Shown piece by piece: positions 22,251 through 33,800 of a DNA stretch of 64,000 bases. This DNA is from Cryptomeria japonica. Taxonomy: Eukaryota; Streptophyta; Pinopsida; Cupressales; Cupressaceae. The notes below the pieces were generated by a model that worked only from the letters and a program-made list of their open reading frames with translations, made no database searches and was not told where the DNA came from. The stretch spans positions 617,146,476 through 617,210,475 of the forward strand of contig NC_081408.1 of NCBI RefSeq assembly GCF_030272615.1, in the 5' to 3' direction. Position 1 is the stretch's first letter; each line of letters begins with the position of its first letter. A program made the translations under genes and the position numbers.

Positions 22251-23772
22251 ATCAAACTGCCATGTTCTCCCAAATAGGAGATGATAAGCATCAATAATTG
22301 CAATGTCATCAACCTATCTCTATAGGTTCCAATATGGAATTCTACCCAAGCGTGCTCTTCCACAACAACTTGTTGTCCTTGTGTGAGCCATGAGACCTTG
22401 TAGGGGAAAGGGTGAGGTAGTATCCTCAACTTTAGTTTCTCCACCATCTCTACAGACACAAAATTCTTAGTTGAACCGAAATCTATTAGGACCTTGCATA
22501 CTTTTCTACCCGCTTTGCAAGAGGTCTTGAATAGAGACTTCCTCTATGGGGGTTCTCTATCAGACATCTTCATAGTAGTTACTACTCTTCTGATTATCAA
22601 AGCTTCACCTCTTTTAGGGTAGCCATAGCTATCAGGCGTATTGACACTTTGGTATGTGTTTTCACTTGCCACACCAGTCAACCTCTAAAATCAAGATTTT
22701 CTCCCATGGAACTAGTAGGTTTATCTGGGAATCTATTGGCCATGTGTCCTTCTTGATTGCAATTATAACATCTGATTGGACCTCTACCTTGAGATCTCCC
22801 TCTAAATGGTGGTCTTCTTCCTTTGAAGTTACCTCTCTGATTGTATCCTCCATTTTTATTGGAGTTACTCTCTCTTTTAGTGCCTTCTTGACTGGTTTCA
22901 CTTTGATTTCCAAAACCATTTCCCTTACTTCTAAAAAAAATTCTTCCACCCCTCTATTGTCTTCCTCTTCATTTATTATTCTTCTCTTGTCTCCTTTTGA
23001 TCTTCTCTTCCACCTTGATAACAAGTTGATGGCATCTACCAATGGTATCCGAGCTAAGAAGGTTCAATTCTTCTTGAATGTTGTACCTTAACCCATTCAG
23101 GTACCAGGCAACTTTCTCACTCTCTTCCTCTTTTGTTTTAGACTTCATGCATAGCCTTTGGAACTCCTCAGTGTATGAGTTCACATCCATCTCCTTCTGC
23201 TTGAGATTTTGTCTCCTCTTATGGAGTTATATTTCATAGTCTTTGGGTACATAGGCCTCTTTGATTAAGGCAACCATCCTCTTCCAACTAACAATCTTGG
23301 GATTACTGTCCTTCTCTCTTTCCTCTTGGACAAAGTTCCACCAAGTTAGGGCTGCTCCCTTCAACTTGGACTTATCAATCTTCACCTTTTGGTGTCATGG
23401 AATGTCTTCATACTCAAAGAAACTAGACAAGGAGTCTATCCAATCCATCACAACATTTGGTTCCATTTTCCCAGTGAAAGTTGGCAAATCAATCTTCTGC
23501 TCCATGGTTCTCCTCTCCAAGGATTTGAGGGCATTAAGGAAGTGCCTTTGGTTAGGAGGAATCACCTCTTCCTTCGACATAGGGATCTCATCCTCATCCC
23601 CTTCATCACCACTACCAGTGCCTCCATCTTCCTTCCCATCTACTCTGCCTCTCAACATCTTTAGCTCCCTCTGCATTGCCTTGCAAGCAGTGGCCTGATC
23701 TCTCACAATCTTTGCCAATTCCATGTTGGTGATTGGTCCTCTAGGGACCTCATCTTCTTGTCCCGTTGACAT
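22251..23772 (-). pseudogene. gypsy-2 gag and protease
   Basis: The start is ATG at 23772 (MSTGQEDEV), 38 bp after the PBS. Gag shows a Glu/Asp/Gly-rich N-terminus, LPTFTGKMEPNVVMDWIDSL, then VAWYLNGLRYNIQEELN and a basic linker. The single knuckle reads CYNCNQEGHMANRF (about 22769-22728), with the last Cys changed to Phe. The protease site reads DFGS instead of DSGS near 22475, so the catalytic triad is damaged. The C-terminal protease part (VEMVEKLKLR, 22247-22459) is in another frame. Confidence 0.88.
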
Positions 23773-23809
23773 CTCTCAATTCTATATCTCCTTACCAAAG
23801 CTGTTACTA

Positions 23810-23821
23810 GCTCTGATACCA
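23810..23821 (-). promoter_or_regulatory. gypsy-2 primer-binding site
   Basis: The minus strand reads TGGTATCAGAGC, an exact match to the plant initiator-Met-tRNA complement, 2 bp inside the 5' LTR. Confidence 0.9.
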
Positions 23822-23823
23822 CT

Positions 23824-25334
23824 TGATGTAGAGCCCTCCTTGCAATCTACCAAACACCTCAAAATATATGACACTGACCCCTCAAAACAAGAATGGGATC
23901 CTATCAAGACAAGGCTCTACAACATTAGTTCAATCTTCTCACCATCTTCAAGACGCATACCTACTCAATCAGGGGTATCTTGCTACAACACACTCCATGA
24001 TACCTCCAAGGGTTACAAATAATTTGCATACCATTTTTGGCTGATACAAGACTTCCCAAGGTCAGACCAAGCACCGGTTGTAAGTATTCATGCCCATTCC
24101 TTAAGAAACCTACTCAATTAGGCCTAGTGGCTTGTAGCCCTTTTTAGCGGGTAAAGAGACCTTAAGTTCAGATTTTCCCAAACACCTTGGCAAAAAAATT
24201 ATGGATTCAAGTACTCTTTTGGAAGTTACACAAATCCCCAAAAGGAAGATTCAGGGTCTGGAAAATAAAGGTCTTTGCTGACAGGATGTTGACTGTCCTA
24301 AAGGGCTAATTAGGCCTCTTTTGTGAAGCAACTATACTCAGATGAATGAACCGACCAATTAAAATCCCATGGGAATGTAGGGAACCATAAAACATAAGGG
24401 ATTCTAGGGTTACACACCTGGAATCATCGCCAATTGCACACAAGGTAAATTTGTTGTTCAAGGTCTAGGCAACCACATAGAGATGTCTACCTAGGGTCGC
24501 TCCAAACACACCTCTCCCTTGCTCCTCTTACAAAAACAACTTGGAATCATAGAATACACTGATCGTACTTTACTTTCACCAAATCCCATGGGTCTTAGAT
24601 TGATAAAGTGCAAGATATGACCATGGAGGAGGAAAAACCCAAGGTAAACCCCTGGTTTTTCGGGCACCTACAATAAAAGTTGAATTTCAGGAGCAACACA
24701 CACAACTAGAACTTCAACTCAAAGCCAAAAAAAAGTTAAATCTCCTCTCCAACCAATTAAAATCATTGGGAATGGATCCCAATCCATACAATACCATACC
24801 ACAGACCAAAACTCCAAAATTGCAGGAAAAAACTCAGAATTCTATTAGTTGAGGGCATCAAAACTCTTCTCCGTACAATCACTCCTTGGGAATTGGATCC
24901 ACAAGGTGTATAAACTACTCCAAAACTTCTCTCAACCAAAAATCAAGATGTTAGAGCTGTTGGAAGAGTTTCAAATTAACAAAATGTAAAAAGTGCATAA
25001 AAGTTGCTCATGACAACTTTTGACAACTTTTGCAAAAGTTGTCAAAATGTCATCTTTCGCCTCCCAATGCCTTGGGTCAAGTTTCACCCCTCCTAAAACA
25101 TCTTAAAACACTAAAACCAACAAATTTGATCCCCTATTGTTCAAAATTCCTAATTGGCTCATAGAAATGCCAAAATAGGAGTTTGGCTCACAAGATGGGG
25201 TTCATTATTACAAACACAAAATGCATGATTAAAAACCTATACAAAACATTCTAAAGACATATTTAATGCCTTATCCTCCCTTCTCAGAGTCTGACTTGTC
25301 ATCTTGAAGGGTTTGATGGGGTCCTTCTGCACCA
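23824..25334 (-). repeat. gypsy-2 5' LTR
   Basis: 1,511 bp, partner of 17559-19043. It contains a perfect 24-bp palindrome at 25022-25045 (TGACAACTTTTG and its reverse complement), extended outward by a second TGACA arm with a 2-base bulge. Confidence 0.92.
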
Positions 25335-28300
25335 CAACATTTGAAGGTGAGCAGAATAGTAAGTGCAATGGGAGAATGATAATTATTATTGCTCAATGTT
25401 TAGAAGATTACATAAATCATTTGATTTTTCAAACATGGCCCGGGGTAAATCAAGGCGAACCCATAAGGAAAAATAAAAGATAGTTTAAAGGGATTTTCAA
25501 TGGCCTCACATTATTTTCACCCTCTGAAGCAAAGGAGGAAATCCAATTGAAGTTGCGGGATAGCGAGCAGGGAGTGAAAATTATTTCTCCCCTTACCTTG
25601 TAGGCCTTTCACCAGAAGACAAGGAAGGGTGCCGGTTGGTGGGTGGTAGGGAGTTTCATCTCCCTCACCATCCCGCGAGACATATAGGGCACACAAAGGG
25701 CACCCATGGGGCAAGAGGGAGCTTGAGGAGAGATATTGTCCCGCCATCCTATGATGGTATTAGGGCTCAAATGAAACCTCCGTGGGATAAAAAAAGCAAG
25801 CACAAGTAGGAAGAGTGATGCCTCCCCACCACCCCACAAGGTGGAGGGAGGCATCCGGTGGACATTACAGGATGTTTTTGTATTGTGAGAGACAAAAGGA
25901 TTAGGGAAAGATGGACCCTCAAGACATATTTTAGGATTGTGTTCATCAACAATGCTTCCTTGAGACTGTGTAGATCATGGTAGCGAAGAGGATCATGACA
26001 TTGATGTTGCAGATTGGGAATTTTCTGAGAAATAGGGAAGGGCTCAAAAGGGACACGCAACTCGTATTATCTATTGAAGGAGTTCATTTCAAAAGGAGTG
26101 TGATTCAGAGGCTAGCCCTCTCAACATAGAGTCCATATTGTGCTAATGGATGGAATGCCAGTGACCACAACTTGGTGCCACACTAAAAATATTTGAGGGT
26201 CAAGTGAGTAATTTCCAACATGTTCTCTATACCGAGGGCTCAATCAGAAATGTCAAGAGAAGTGAGACTCTCGTGCAATGTTAAAGGAAGGAATGACATT
26301 GAATAAGTTGGTGCTAAGGCGTTGAGTGCGGATATTTGAGCATTTGATTGAAAAATAGTGTTGATCTCCAAGGCAGTACAATGCGAATGGCTACCATGAT
26401 GTGATTGAGGGAGACTCGCCCTATGAGGATTGGCTTTATGCATTGTAAAAGGTTTATGAGAAACAAAGATTAGTTGTTTTATTACAAAAATTATGTCAAG
26501 GGATACACCATGATTGTAGGTATGCATCAAATGGAGAAGTTAAAACAACTTTGAAGACTTTGAACAAATATGAGGTAGCTACGTCTCCATATTCTCCAAC
26601 CCGAGCCAATGGACATCTCCTAGCAGTGCCATGATGGGATATCTGGGTCGATGGATTAAATTCCATAAAAAATCATTAGCTATAAGTTAAGGGTGCTTTG
26701 ACAGACATGTATGCATCACGTGGGAATATAAAAGGAATGTGAACAGTGTTTCATTTCATCATGTCGGGGTATTGTGGTCATTGGATTGGGTAAAATCGGT
26801 GGTGTTTCAGGTGTAGACGCTGACTACAAAAAAATGATTAGAATTTCTCTAAATGACTGGAGTACAAGATGCTGGTTAAGAATTCCTCAACTAAAATGCT
26901 AAGGGAGTTTTGTGTAGTTTCTTGGACATGTTTTCTTGACACCTGCAACTCATATGAGTAACACTTTGGTTTCTTGGACCCAGGTTCATCAAGTGTAATT
27001 CTTCTATGTTTTTCATAATGCTATATATGGACAAGCCCACCTATTTGATGTCTTGATTTTACCTCCTAGTAAATGAATGTGCAGTTGGGAAATGCATAGA
27101 TTGGGCTGCTTTTTTCTAGAAAACAGATGGATCGAATCATGCATATTCACTGGGAAGCAATGAAATCTTCTCTGACAAAAGAATGCCAAAGGGGAGGTTT
27201 TTTTCATTTGGTTAGTTCAACACAGTTGAAGGAATGTTTCCCTTATGTGAGAAATTTAGGGCTTTTACATCCAAATGAATAAAATGCATTATGATCTTTT
27301 TATTTTTGCTGGGGTAAAATTTGTTGATGAAATATGAGAATAAAAGGGTAATGCAGAATAAGGTTCTATTCCTTAGTGAGAGCTTTTGGCAGAATATGGG
27401 ATTTCACTCAAAATAAAGGTTATTTCTCAATGTAGGGGTGATAGAGATACCTTACAATGGAAGGTGAAATTCATCTTTGTAAGGGTGAATGCTGTTTACC
27501 CCCAGTGAAAAATATTTATTTTCACAACAATATTATTTCACTAGGACAAATGGTGAGATATGACAAATAAATCATTGCTAGGGTAGAGTACTTTCAAAAT
27601 ACTCCAAGTGAAAAGTTGAAATAGGAGACAACATGGCATAGTGGAGAATTCAAATACGAGTAATTTTTTTTAATTAAAGGGATATTGTTCTTGCCCAAAT
27701 GTAATTTTGATCTATGAGGATCCATTTTTCACTTAAAAGGGAAATTACAGCTTAGTGAAGAAAATGTGCATAAATCTTTTTCACCAAATGGGGGTAATTT
27801 TTAGTTTTCAAAGTTTGTGATGGATGAGTGGGATTCTAAAGTTAGAGGGACAATAGCTAAAAGTGGCAAACTTTGGCAAGTGAGCAAAAGGTGAGTTGAC
27901 AAGTGCTTGTATGAGCATTTTTTAAAAGTTTAGACAATGTTTCTAAGAAGGGTGCAGATGCAAAATATGGCAAATTTTGGTCAAAGGAAAAAGGTGAATG
28001 TGATAACTATTGAAGAGTTTTTTCCAAATATTTGAGATGTCACATTTGAATTCAGAGTGTAGAGAGGACCCATTTTGGAAGAAGAAAATTTTGTAAAGTG
28101 GAAAATTGGGGGCTTGGCCAACTCTCCACTTGGGAGTGGGGAATTTTCTAAGCTCAATTTTTACTTAGGGGAGACTTTACATTGAAAAGAGGGGGATGAA
28201 TCTACTGGATCCAATCCCAAAGGATGCAAGGATTGAATAATAATTAGATTTGTTGAGACTGAAATGCAATTGAACCTCTTTCGTAAGTTGATTGATTGAG

Positions 28301-29207
28301 TTAAGACAAAGTGCTGAAAATAAAGACAAAGTATGCAAAAACAATGAGCTATAGGTTCAGGATTCAGTCGTGCACCTAGATCTGAGAAGTTTGAGATGAT
28401 TCAGAGCTGCTCTGTGAAATTGGGCAAAAGTCGTAGAGACAGTGTGTCCAGACAGGGGCACCCTCCACTTGGTCCTCCAAACTTTCTGTGCGTCGAAAAG
28501 GGTTTTTCCGTCTATACGAATAAAGATTAATTCCAGAAGTACAGTTGTGCACCTATTTCCTGCACATAGAAAGAAAGTGAAATGTGTTGGGAATAGGGGT
28601 TTTCCTTTAGGTTAAACCCCAGTTTTGGAATTAACCAAGTGGTTGAAACAATGTAAATAAAATGACTAAAAGTAGAAATCCTCCTGTTTGAGGGGATGCT
28701 AAATTGCTTGAAAATGAAATGCTTATACCTCCTTGTGAAGTTTTGCTTGCCTCCACATGGAATTATGATTTCATGAAATAGAATGATGATCTCCTCTTCA
28801 ATGCTTTAAATCTTGACTTTATTGCTGCTCCAAAGATTGAAGGAAGACTGAAAATACTCAATTCCTCTTGAATGCTTGAATGCTTGATCTCTTGAATGCT
28901 TGAAATCTTGGTGTAAATTACTTGATCTATCAAATGAGAGGGGAACTGCCTCTTATATACTTTCTAGTGGGTTTAATTGACTCATTTTCTAACTTGAGTT
29001 GACATAGGGGAGATTTTCCCTCTCCATTTTGAGATAGGCGAAAGGAAGGGACCCCAAGATAGGTCTTGTTTAGGGGGTCCCAGGGAACCACACCCTATTC
29101 CTAGTGGATCCTAGGGCACCACGCCCTAGTCCTGCCCTATTTTAGGGTAGGATCAAGGTGGATTTTGAGTGCACAACTGAGCAAAATGCAAATTTTGACT
29201 TGTATGA
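25335..29207. other. Long stretch with no recognisable gene
   Basis: I find no domain in any frame; frames are short and stop-rich. A purine-rich internal part (27400-28200) looks like untranslated sequence of an old LTR element. Near 28938 the minus strand reads TATATAAGAGGCAG, a promoter-like TATA box about 370 bp inside the TGTAACATCC end at 29308. The right third may therefore be a decayed gypsy LTR on the minus strand. Confidence 0.5.
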
Positions 29208-29308
29208 GAATATTCAGGTCTCCGATCATGCCGAGGGGTGCAAACACTAAGGCGAAGACCCAAATACAGTCGAAAAATGCTAGCGGTGCAATTTTAGGAT
29301 GTTACAAA
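29208..29308. repeat. Short dispersed repeat, LTR-end-like, copy 2
   Basis: Partner of 7836-7936. It ends GGTGCAATTTTAGGATGTTACA, read on the minus strand as TGTAACATCC, a frequent first decamer of plant gypsy LTRs. Confidence 0.5.
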
Positions 29309-29379
29309 TGCATATTTGAATTTGAAAACAATAAAGATGAAGACATGTGTCATTCTATGATGCATTCTAGGGTTTTCTT

Positions 29380-29764
29380 TGTTGGACATAATGGATCACT
29401 GAGAGGGGGGTGAAACAATGATTTAAACACTTTTTCTTAAACAGGGATATACTGGTATAATATAAAATAAATAGAGTGTTGACCGGTAAACCAAACTCAT
29501 GCAAACTAAGTGTGTGAAAGGATTTTCTATAGAATCAATATAACTTATACACAAGAATGCATCACATAACACCAGATATACGAGGAAAACCTAATGTGGG
29601 AAAACCTCGGTGAGAATAGCTGTCAGAGATCTTCTGCTCCAATCCATCCTCACAATGTAAATGGGTTGATTACAATTTTAGGGCACCAACCTAAGGAGCA
29701 CCAACCCCTAATTTATGAGCACCGACTCTAAGGAGCACCAATCCCTGAATAATTTATAGGCTGC
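29380..29764 (-). repeat. Solo LTR 1, left part (split by copia)
   Basis: It starts TGTTGGACATAATGG with a G6 run (GAGAGGGGGGTGAA), the reverse complement of the TTCACCCCCC LTR 3' signature, so the LTR is on the minus strand. It continues at 36471 after the copia insertion. TTCTT just before it pairs with TTATT after 37787 as a one-mismatch target-site duplication, supporting a solo LTR. Confidence 0.75.
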
Positions 29765-30234
29765 TGTTGGTATTTTGGATGTGTTGCATTGGTTTTGTCA
29801 TTGATGTCAACACATGTTAACACTTGTCAACACTTATCAACACTTGAATATTCCTGATTATGTTCACTAACATGTTTAGTGATTTATGCACAGTCATCAG
29901 TATCTGGTTCACCAATAGGTTATATTATTCACCGACACTTGGAATGACTTGGAGACTACTTGGTTATGTTGAAGACATTATTTGATCACTTGGTTTTGGT
30001 GATTTGGTTATTGATTTATTCGGGTTTGCATATTTGTTGTTACCAGAAAATAGGTCCAAGTTATATACCGACAAGCATATCTATTCCAGATTAGCATGAC
30101 ACATTATGAAGATGATTTATTATTATTGTTAATGCATTGAGCCGACATGATGCATTGCATAATGATTTATTTATAAATGATTTTATTGTAATATCTATAG
30201 TGAGCCGACCTATTCAATTGGTCTTAGGTTATGG

Positions 30235-30242
30235 TATAAATG
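30235..30242 (+). promoter_or_regulatory. Probable copia LTR TATA box
   Basis: TATAAATG in the middle of the 5' LTR, preserved near 35875 in the 3' LTR. The position, about 470 bp into a 1,065-bp LTR, fits the U3/R boundary. Confidence 0.5.
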
Positions 30243-30477
30243 TAAGATCTCATTTGTGAGATTAATATGATATTGGAAAAAGGATTGTAATAAGGTATAT
30301 GTGAAAATAAGCAGAGCTATACACACAAACATCATTTGAAGATTGAAGAAAGGTATTTGAAGAAGGCATATCAGAGCTAAACTGGTATTGAATCTAGCAT
30401 ATGAAGATGCTATTTTGTGCAATACATTATCATTGGATTTAACCATCCAATTGTAGGCAGCGTGACTCCCATTTTGT

Positions 30478-30512
30478 GATTGAGCAGTGAGCTCTAGGTA
30501 GTTGGCCTTTCT
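30478..30512 (+). promoter_or_regulatory. LTR block shared between families
   Basis: GATTGAGCAGTGAGCTCTAGG plus GTTGGCC. The same block occurs at 36118-36152 (copia 3' LTR), about 10766-10795 and 17170-17195 (NA-1 LTRs) and, on the minus strand, about 40146-40180 (solo LTR 2). GAGC-AGTGA-GCTC can fold as a small hairpin. Conservation across otherwise different LTRs suggests a cis element such as an RNA-processing or packaging signal. Confidence 0.6.
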
Positions 30513-30831
30513 GCATGTGCAGACTCCATATTGTACACACATACTATCTGCAGTAGTATCATTTGATTGTGGGTAAGGCTTCCCACTGTGGTTTTTCCCC
30601 TTACAAGGTTTCCATGTACAAACATCTATGTTATGTGTTGTGGATGTTATTGTCTTTCTGTTTCATGAATTAATCTTTACTGGTACTGTAATTAATTGTT
30701 AAAACTATCAATCGGAATAAAGTTTGGTTTACCAGCATTAAGCATTAAGTTTTGGTTAAGTTAATTTTGGTTTGAATTTATTGGACAACTAATTCACCCC
30801 CCCCTCTTAGTTGTCTCCGGGACCTAACAAT

Positions 30832-30843
30832 TGGTATCAGAGC
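30832..30843 (+). promoter_or_regulatory. Copia primer-binding site
   Basis: TGGTATCAGAGC, an exact initiator-Met-tRNA complement, 2 bp after the 5' LTR. Confidence 0.92.
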
Positions 30844-30886
30844 TTAGTCCTCTTTTTGCAGAAGTTTAATAGCTTGAGGAGATCCA

Positions 30887-33800
30887 ATGTCTTCTAACTA
30901 TTTCAGGAAGGACAGTCCGAAACTTGATGGAACCAACTATGGCATATGGAAGATCAGGATGGAGACACTTTTGAATTGCATTGGAAAGGACATATGGGAT
31001 ATTACAAAGAATGGTTATACTCCTCCTACTCAAGGTCAACCTAATCCACCAAACTTGGCTAAAGATGAGGAAAATGATTGCAAAGCAAGAGAAGCACTTT
31101 TGAGCGAATTATCAGATCAACAAATCATGGGATTATCAGATAGATCTACTGCTAAATTTATTTGGGACAAATTGGAAACATTGAATGAAGGAGATTCCAT
31201 ATTCAAAATTGCAAAACTTGAATGCTTCCGGGTCAGGTATGAAAATCTGAAAATGGAAGAAGATGAAAGGATTTTTGCCTTTATGGAAAGAGTAAGTAAA
31301 ATTGTTTTGGGTGTACAATGTTGTGGAGGAACCTTAAGTGAAGATGAAATTGTTTCTAAAGTTTTAAGAGCTTTGCCACCGACATATAAAATGAAAGTTA
31401 ATGCTATAAATGAATTAAGAACAATGCCTAATGCATCAATATCTAGAGACACTTTGGTTGGAAAACTTTCAACTTTTGAACTTGAGGAATTTGGTCCCAT
31501 TCCTACTATAAAGATAGATATAGCTTTTAAGGTATCATCATCATTTGCAACATCATCATCATCATCTAAGAAATCTGATTGGAAAGCCTTTTATGAAAGA
31601 GAACTTGAAGAGATCAGAAAGGAGAATGAAGAAGTGGAAGAGCTTGAAGCACTATTTGCAAGAAAAATGCCTAAAAGTCTAGTTGGAAGTAAGTATGAAG
31701 GTAAAGCACCATTTAAATGTTTTAATTGCAATAAAATTGGTTGTATGGATTCTAGGTGTCCTGATAGACATGCAAGATTGAAAGAAGAAGCTAAAAGAAC
31801 ATATAAGCCTACCCCTGATTATCAGAGATACAAATTCAAGAAGAATAGAGACAAATATTGTTATTATGCTGATGAAGGAGTTACTGATGATTCTGATGAG
31901 GAACCGACAGACAATGGATGGGCTTTTGTTGCTATAACAAAAGATCAGCCGACACCTACTGTTCAATTGGTAGAGCAGGCCCTGGCAGCTAAAATTGAAG
32001 ATAAGGATGAATGGATCATTGATTTAGGATGTTCACATCATATGACTGGTGATAAGAGTAAATTCTTAACCTTTCAGGAATACAATGGAGGTCTAGTGAG
32101 ATTTGGAGATGATAAAGCTTGTTCGATCAAAGGAAAAGGCACTATATGTTTTGATGGTAAGCACAATACTGATAATGCTTACTATGTAAAAGGTTTGAAG
32201 CATAATATTTTGAGTGTTGGTCAATTAGTTGAAAAGGGATTTTAGTTACAATTCAAGAATGGTAAATGCAAAATCTTAAATAGAACTGGTTTGGAAATTG
32301 CAACCGATAATCATACTAGAGGTAATATCTTTCATTTGAATAACAATGAGAAAGCATGTTTGATTGCACATATTGATGAAAGTTGGTTATGGCATAAGAG
32401 AATTTGTCATGTAAACTTTGACTGCATTGTGAAAATCAGTACAATTAAGGTGGTAAAAGATTTACCTAAGATTGTTAAACCTCACAATCCGGTATGTAAG
32501 GAATGTCAATTTGGAAAGCAAGTTAGAGCATCTTTTAAGAGTATACCAGATAAATCCAATAATGCTCTTGATTTAATTCATACTGATTTATGTGGTCCAA
32601 CAAGAACTAGAAGTATACAAGGAGATAGATATTTTATGCTAATCATTGATGACTATTCTAGAATGTGTTGGGTTACTTTTCTCAGGGAGAAATCTGAAGC
32701 ATTTGGGAAATTCAAACTATTCAAGGTGATGGTAGAGAATGAAACCGATAAGAAAATCAAATGTTTGAGATCAGATAGAGGAGGTGACCTCACATCTAAG
32801 GAATTTAATACATTCTATGAAGTGAATGGGATAAGAAGACAATTATCAACACCCCAGACACCCCAACAGAATGGAGTTGTAGAAAGAAAAAATAGAACTA
32901 TTTTGGATGCAACTAGAAGCATGATATCAAAAGAAAATCTACCTCATATGTATTGGAGAGAAGTAGTGAATACAATAATTTATACATTCAAAAGATTTCA
33001 CATCAAAGGTGAAACTGGTAAGATCCCTCATGAACCATGGTTTCGAAATACGCCTACTCTTAAATATTTTAGAATATTTGGAAGTAAATGCTATATTAGA
33101 AGAGATGAGTATATTGACAAATTTGATCCTAGAAGTGATGAAGGAATATTTCTTGGTTATTCATCTAAGAGCAAGGCATATAGATGTTTTAACAAAAGAT
33201 TGCAGAAAATTGTTGAAAGTGCAAATGTGAAGATTGATGAATAGTTTAGAGGTAATTCAAGGTCAATGGACTCTGAACCGACAATAGAGATAATCACAAA
33301 TGAACCTACTATGAGTATACTGGTATAGAATGTTGATCAAGTTACACCAACATTATCTGAGGATTCAATAATCACTGAATAACAACAAGAAGTAAAAACA
33401 CCCATGTATGTAAGATTGAATCACTCTGAAAGTCAGATAATTGGAAATAAATATCAAGGAGTTATGACTAGAGGAAGATTGGCAAATGAAGAGGTATGTC
33501 TTATTTCTCAAATTGAACCTACATCAATTAATGAGGCACGTGAAGATAAATATTGGATTAAATCTATGGAAGATGAATTAGAACAAATTGAAAGAAATAA
33601 CACTTGGTCATTAGTTCCCCGACCTAAAGACAAAAATGTAATTGGAACTAAATGGGTTTTCAAAAATAAACTTAATGAAGATAGAAAGATAATCAGAAAC
33701 AAAGCAAGATTAGTGTGTAAGGGATATTCACAGAAAGAAGGAATTGATTATAATGAAACCTTTGCACCGGTAGCTAGAATTGAGGCAGTCGGACTATTAT

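Larger units (their letters stand above)
17559..25334 (-). mobile_element. Ty3/gypsy LTR retrotransposon (gypsy-2), full length, inactive
   Basis: LTRs at 17559-19043 and 23824-25334 (about 1.5 kb each) flank, on the minus strand, PBS, gag, protease, RT, RNase H and integrase. The gag and pol match gypsy-1. The integrase tail carries a short chromodomain-like stretch (KKTRRKFYMEYLV), suggesting a chromovirus-related lineage. At least two frameshifts and several stops disable it. The flanks (CAGTG or TGTGA left, CAACA right) do not form a clear target-site duplication. Confidence 0.92.
29765..30829 (+). repeat. Copia 5' LTR
   Basis: 1,065 bp, TGTTGG...CCTAACA. It holds four 10-bp repeats (CAACACTTGT type) at about 29809-29848, TATAAATG at 30235-30242, the shared GAGCAGTGAGCTCTAGG block at 30483-30499 and a C8 run near 30797. 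Confidence 0.94.

Noticed and set aside
23810-23821. tRNA-Met gene fragment
   Set aside because: Only the 3' terminal tRNA complement is present, beside an LTR; it is a primer-binding site.
17559-25334. Target-site duplication for gypsy-2
   Set aside because: CAGTG/TGTGA on the left and CAACA on the right do not match under either choice of LTR boundary.
25517-26530. Several minus-strand frames of 76-97 codons
   Set aside because: No motif, no shared homology and no codon pattern; expected by chance at this length.
29208-29308. Pairing with 7836-7936 as the two LTRs of one element
   Set aside because: Only about 100 bp match and the left copy has LINE sequence where the LTR body should be.
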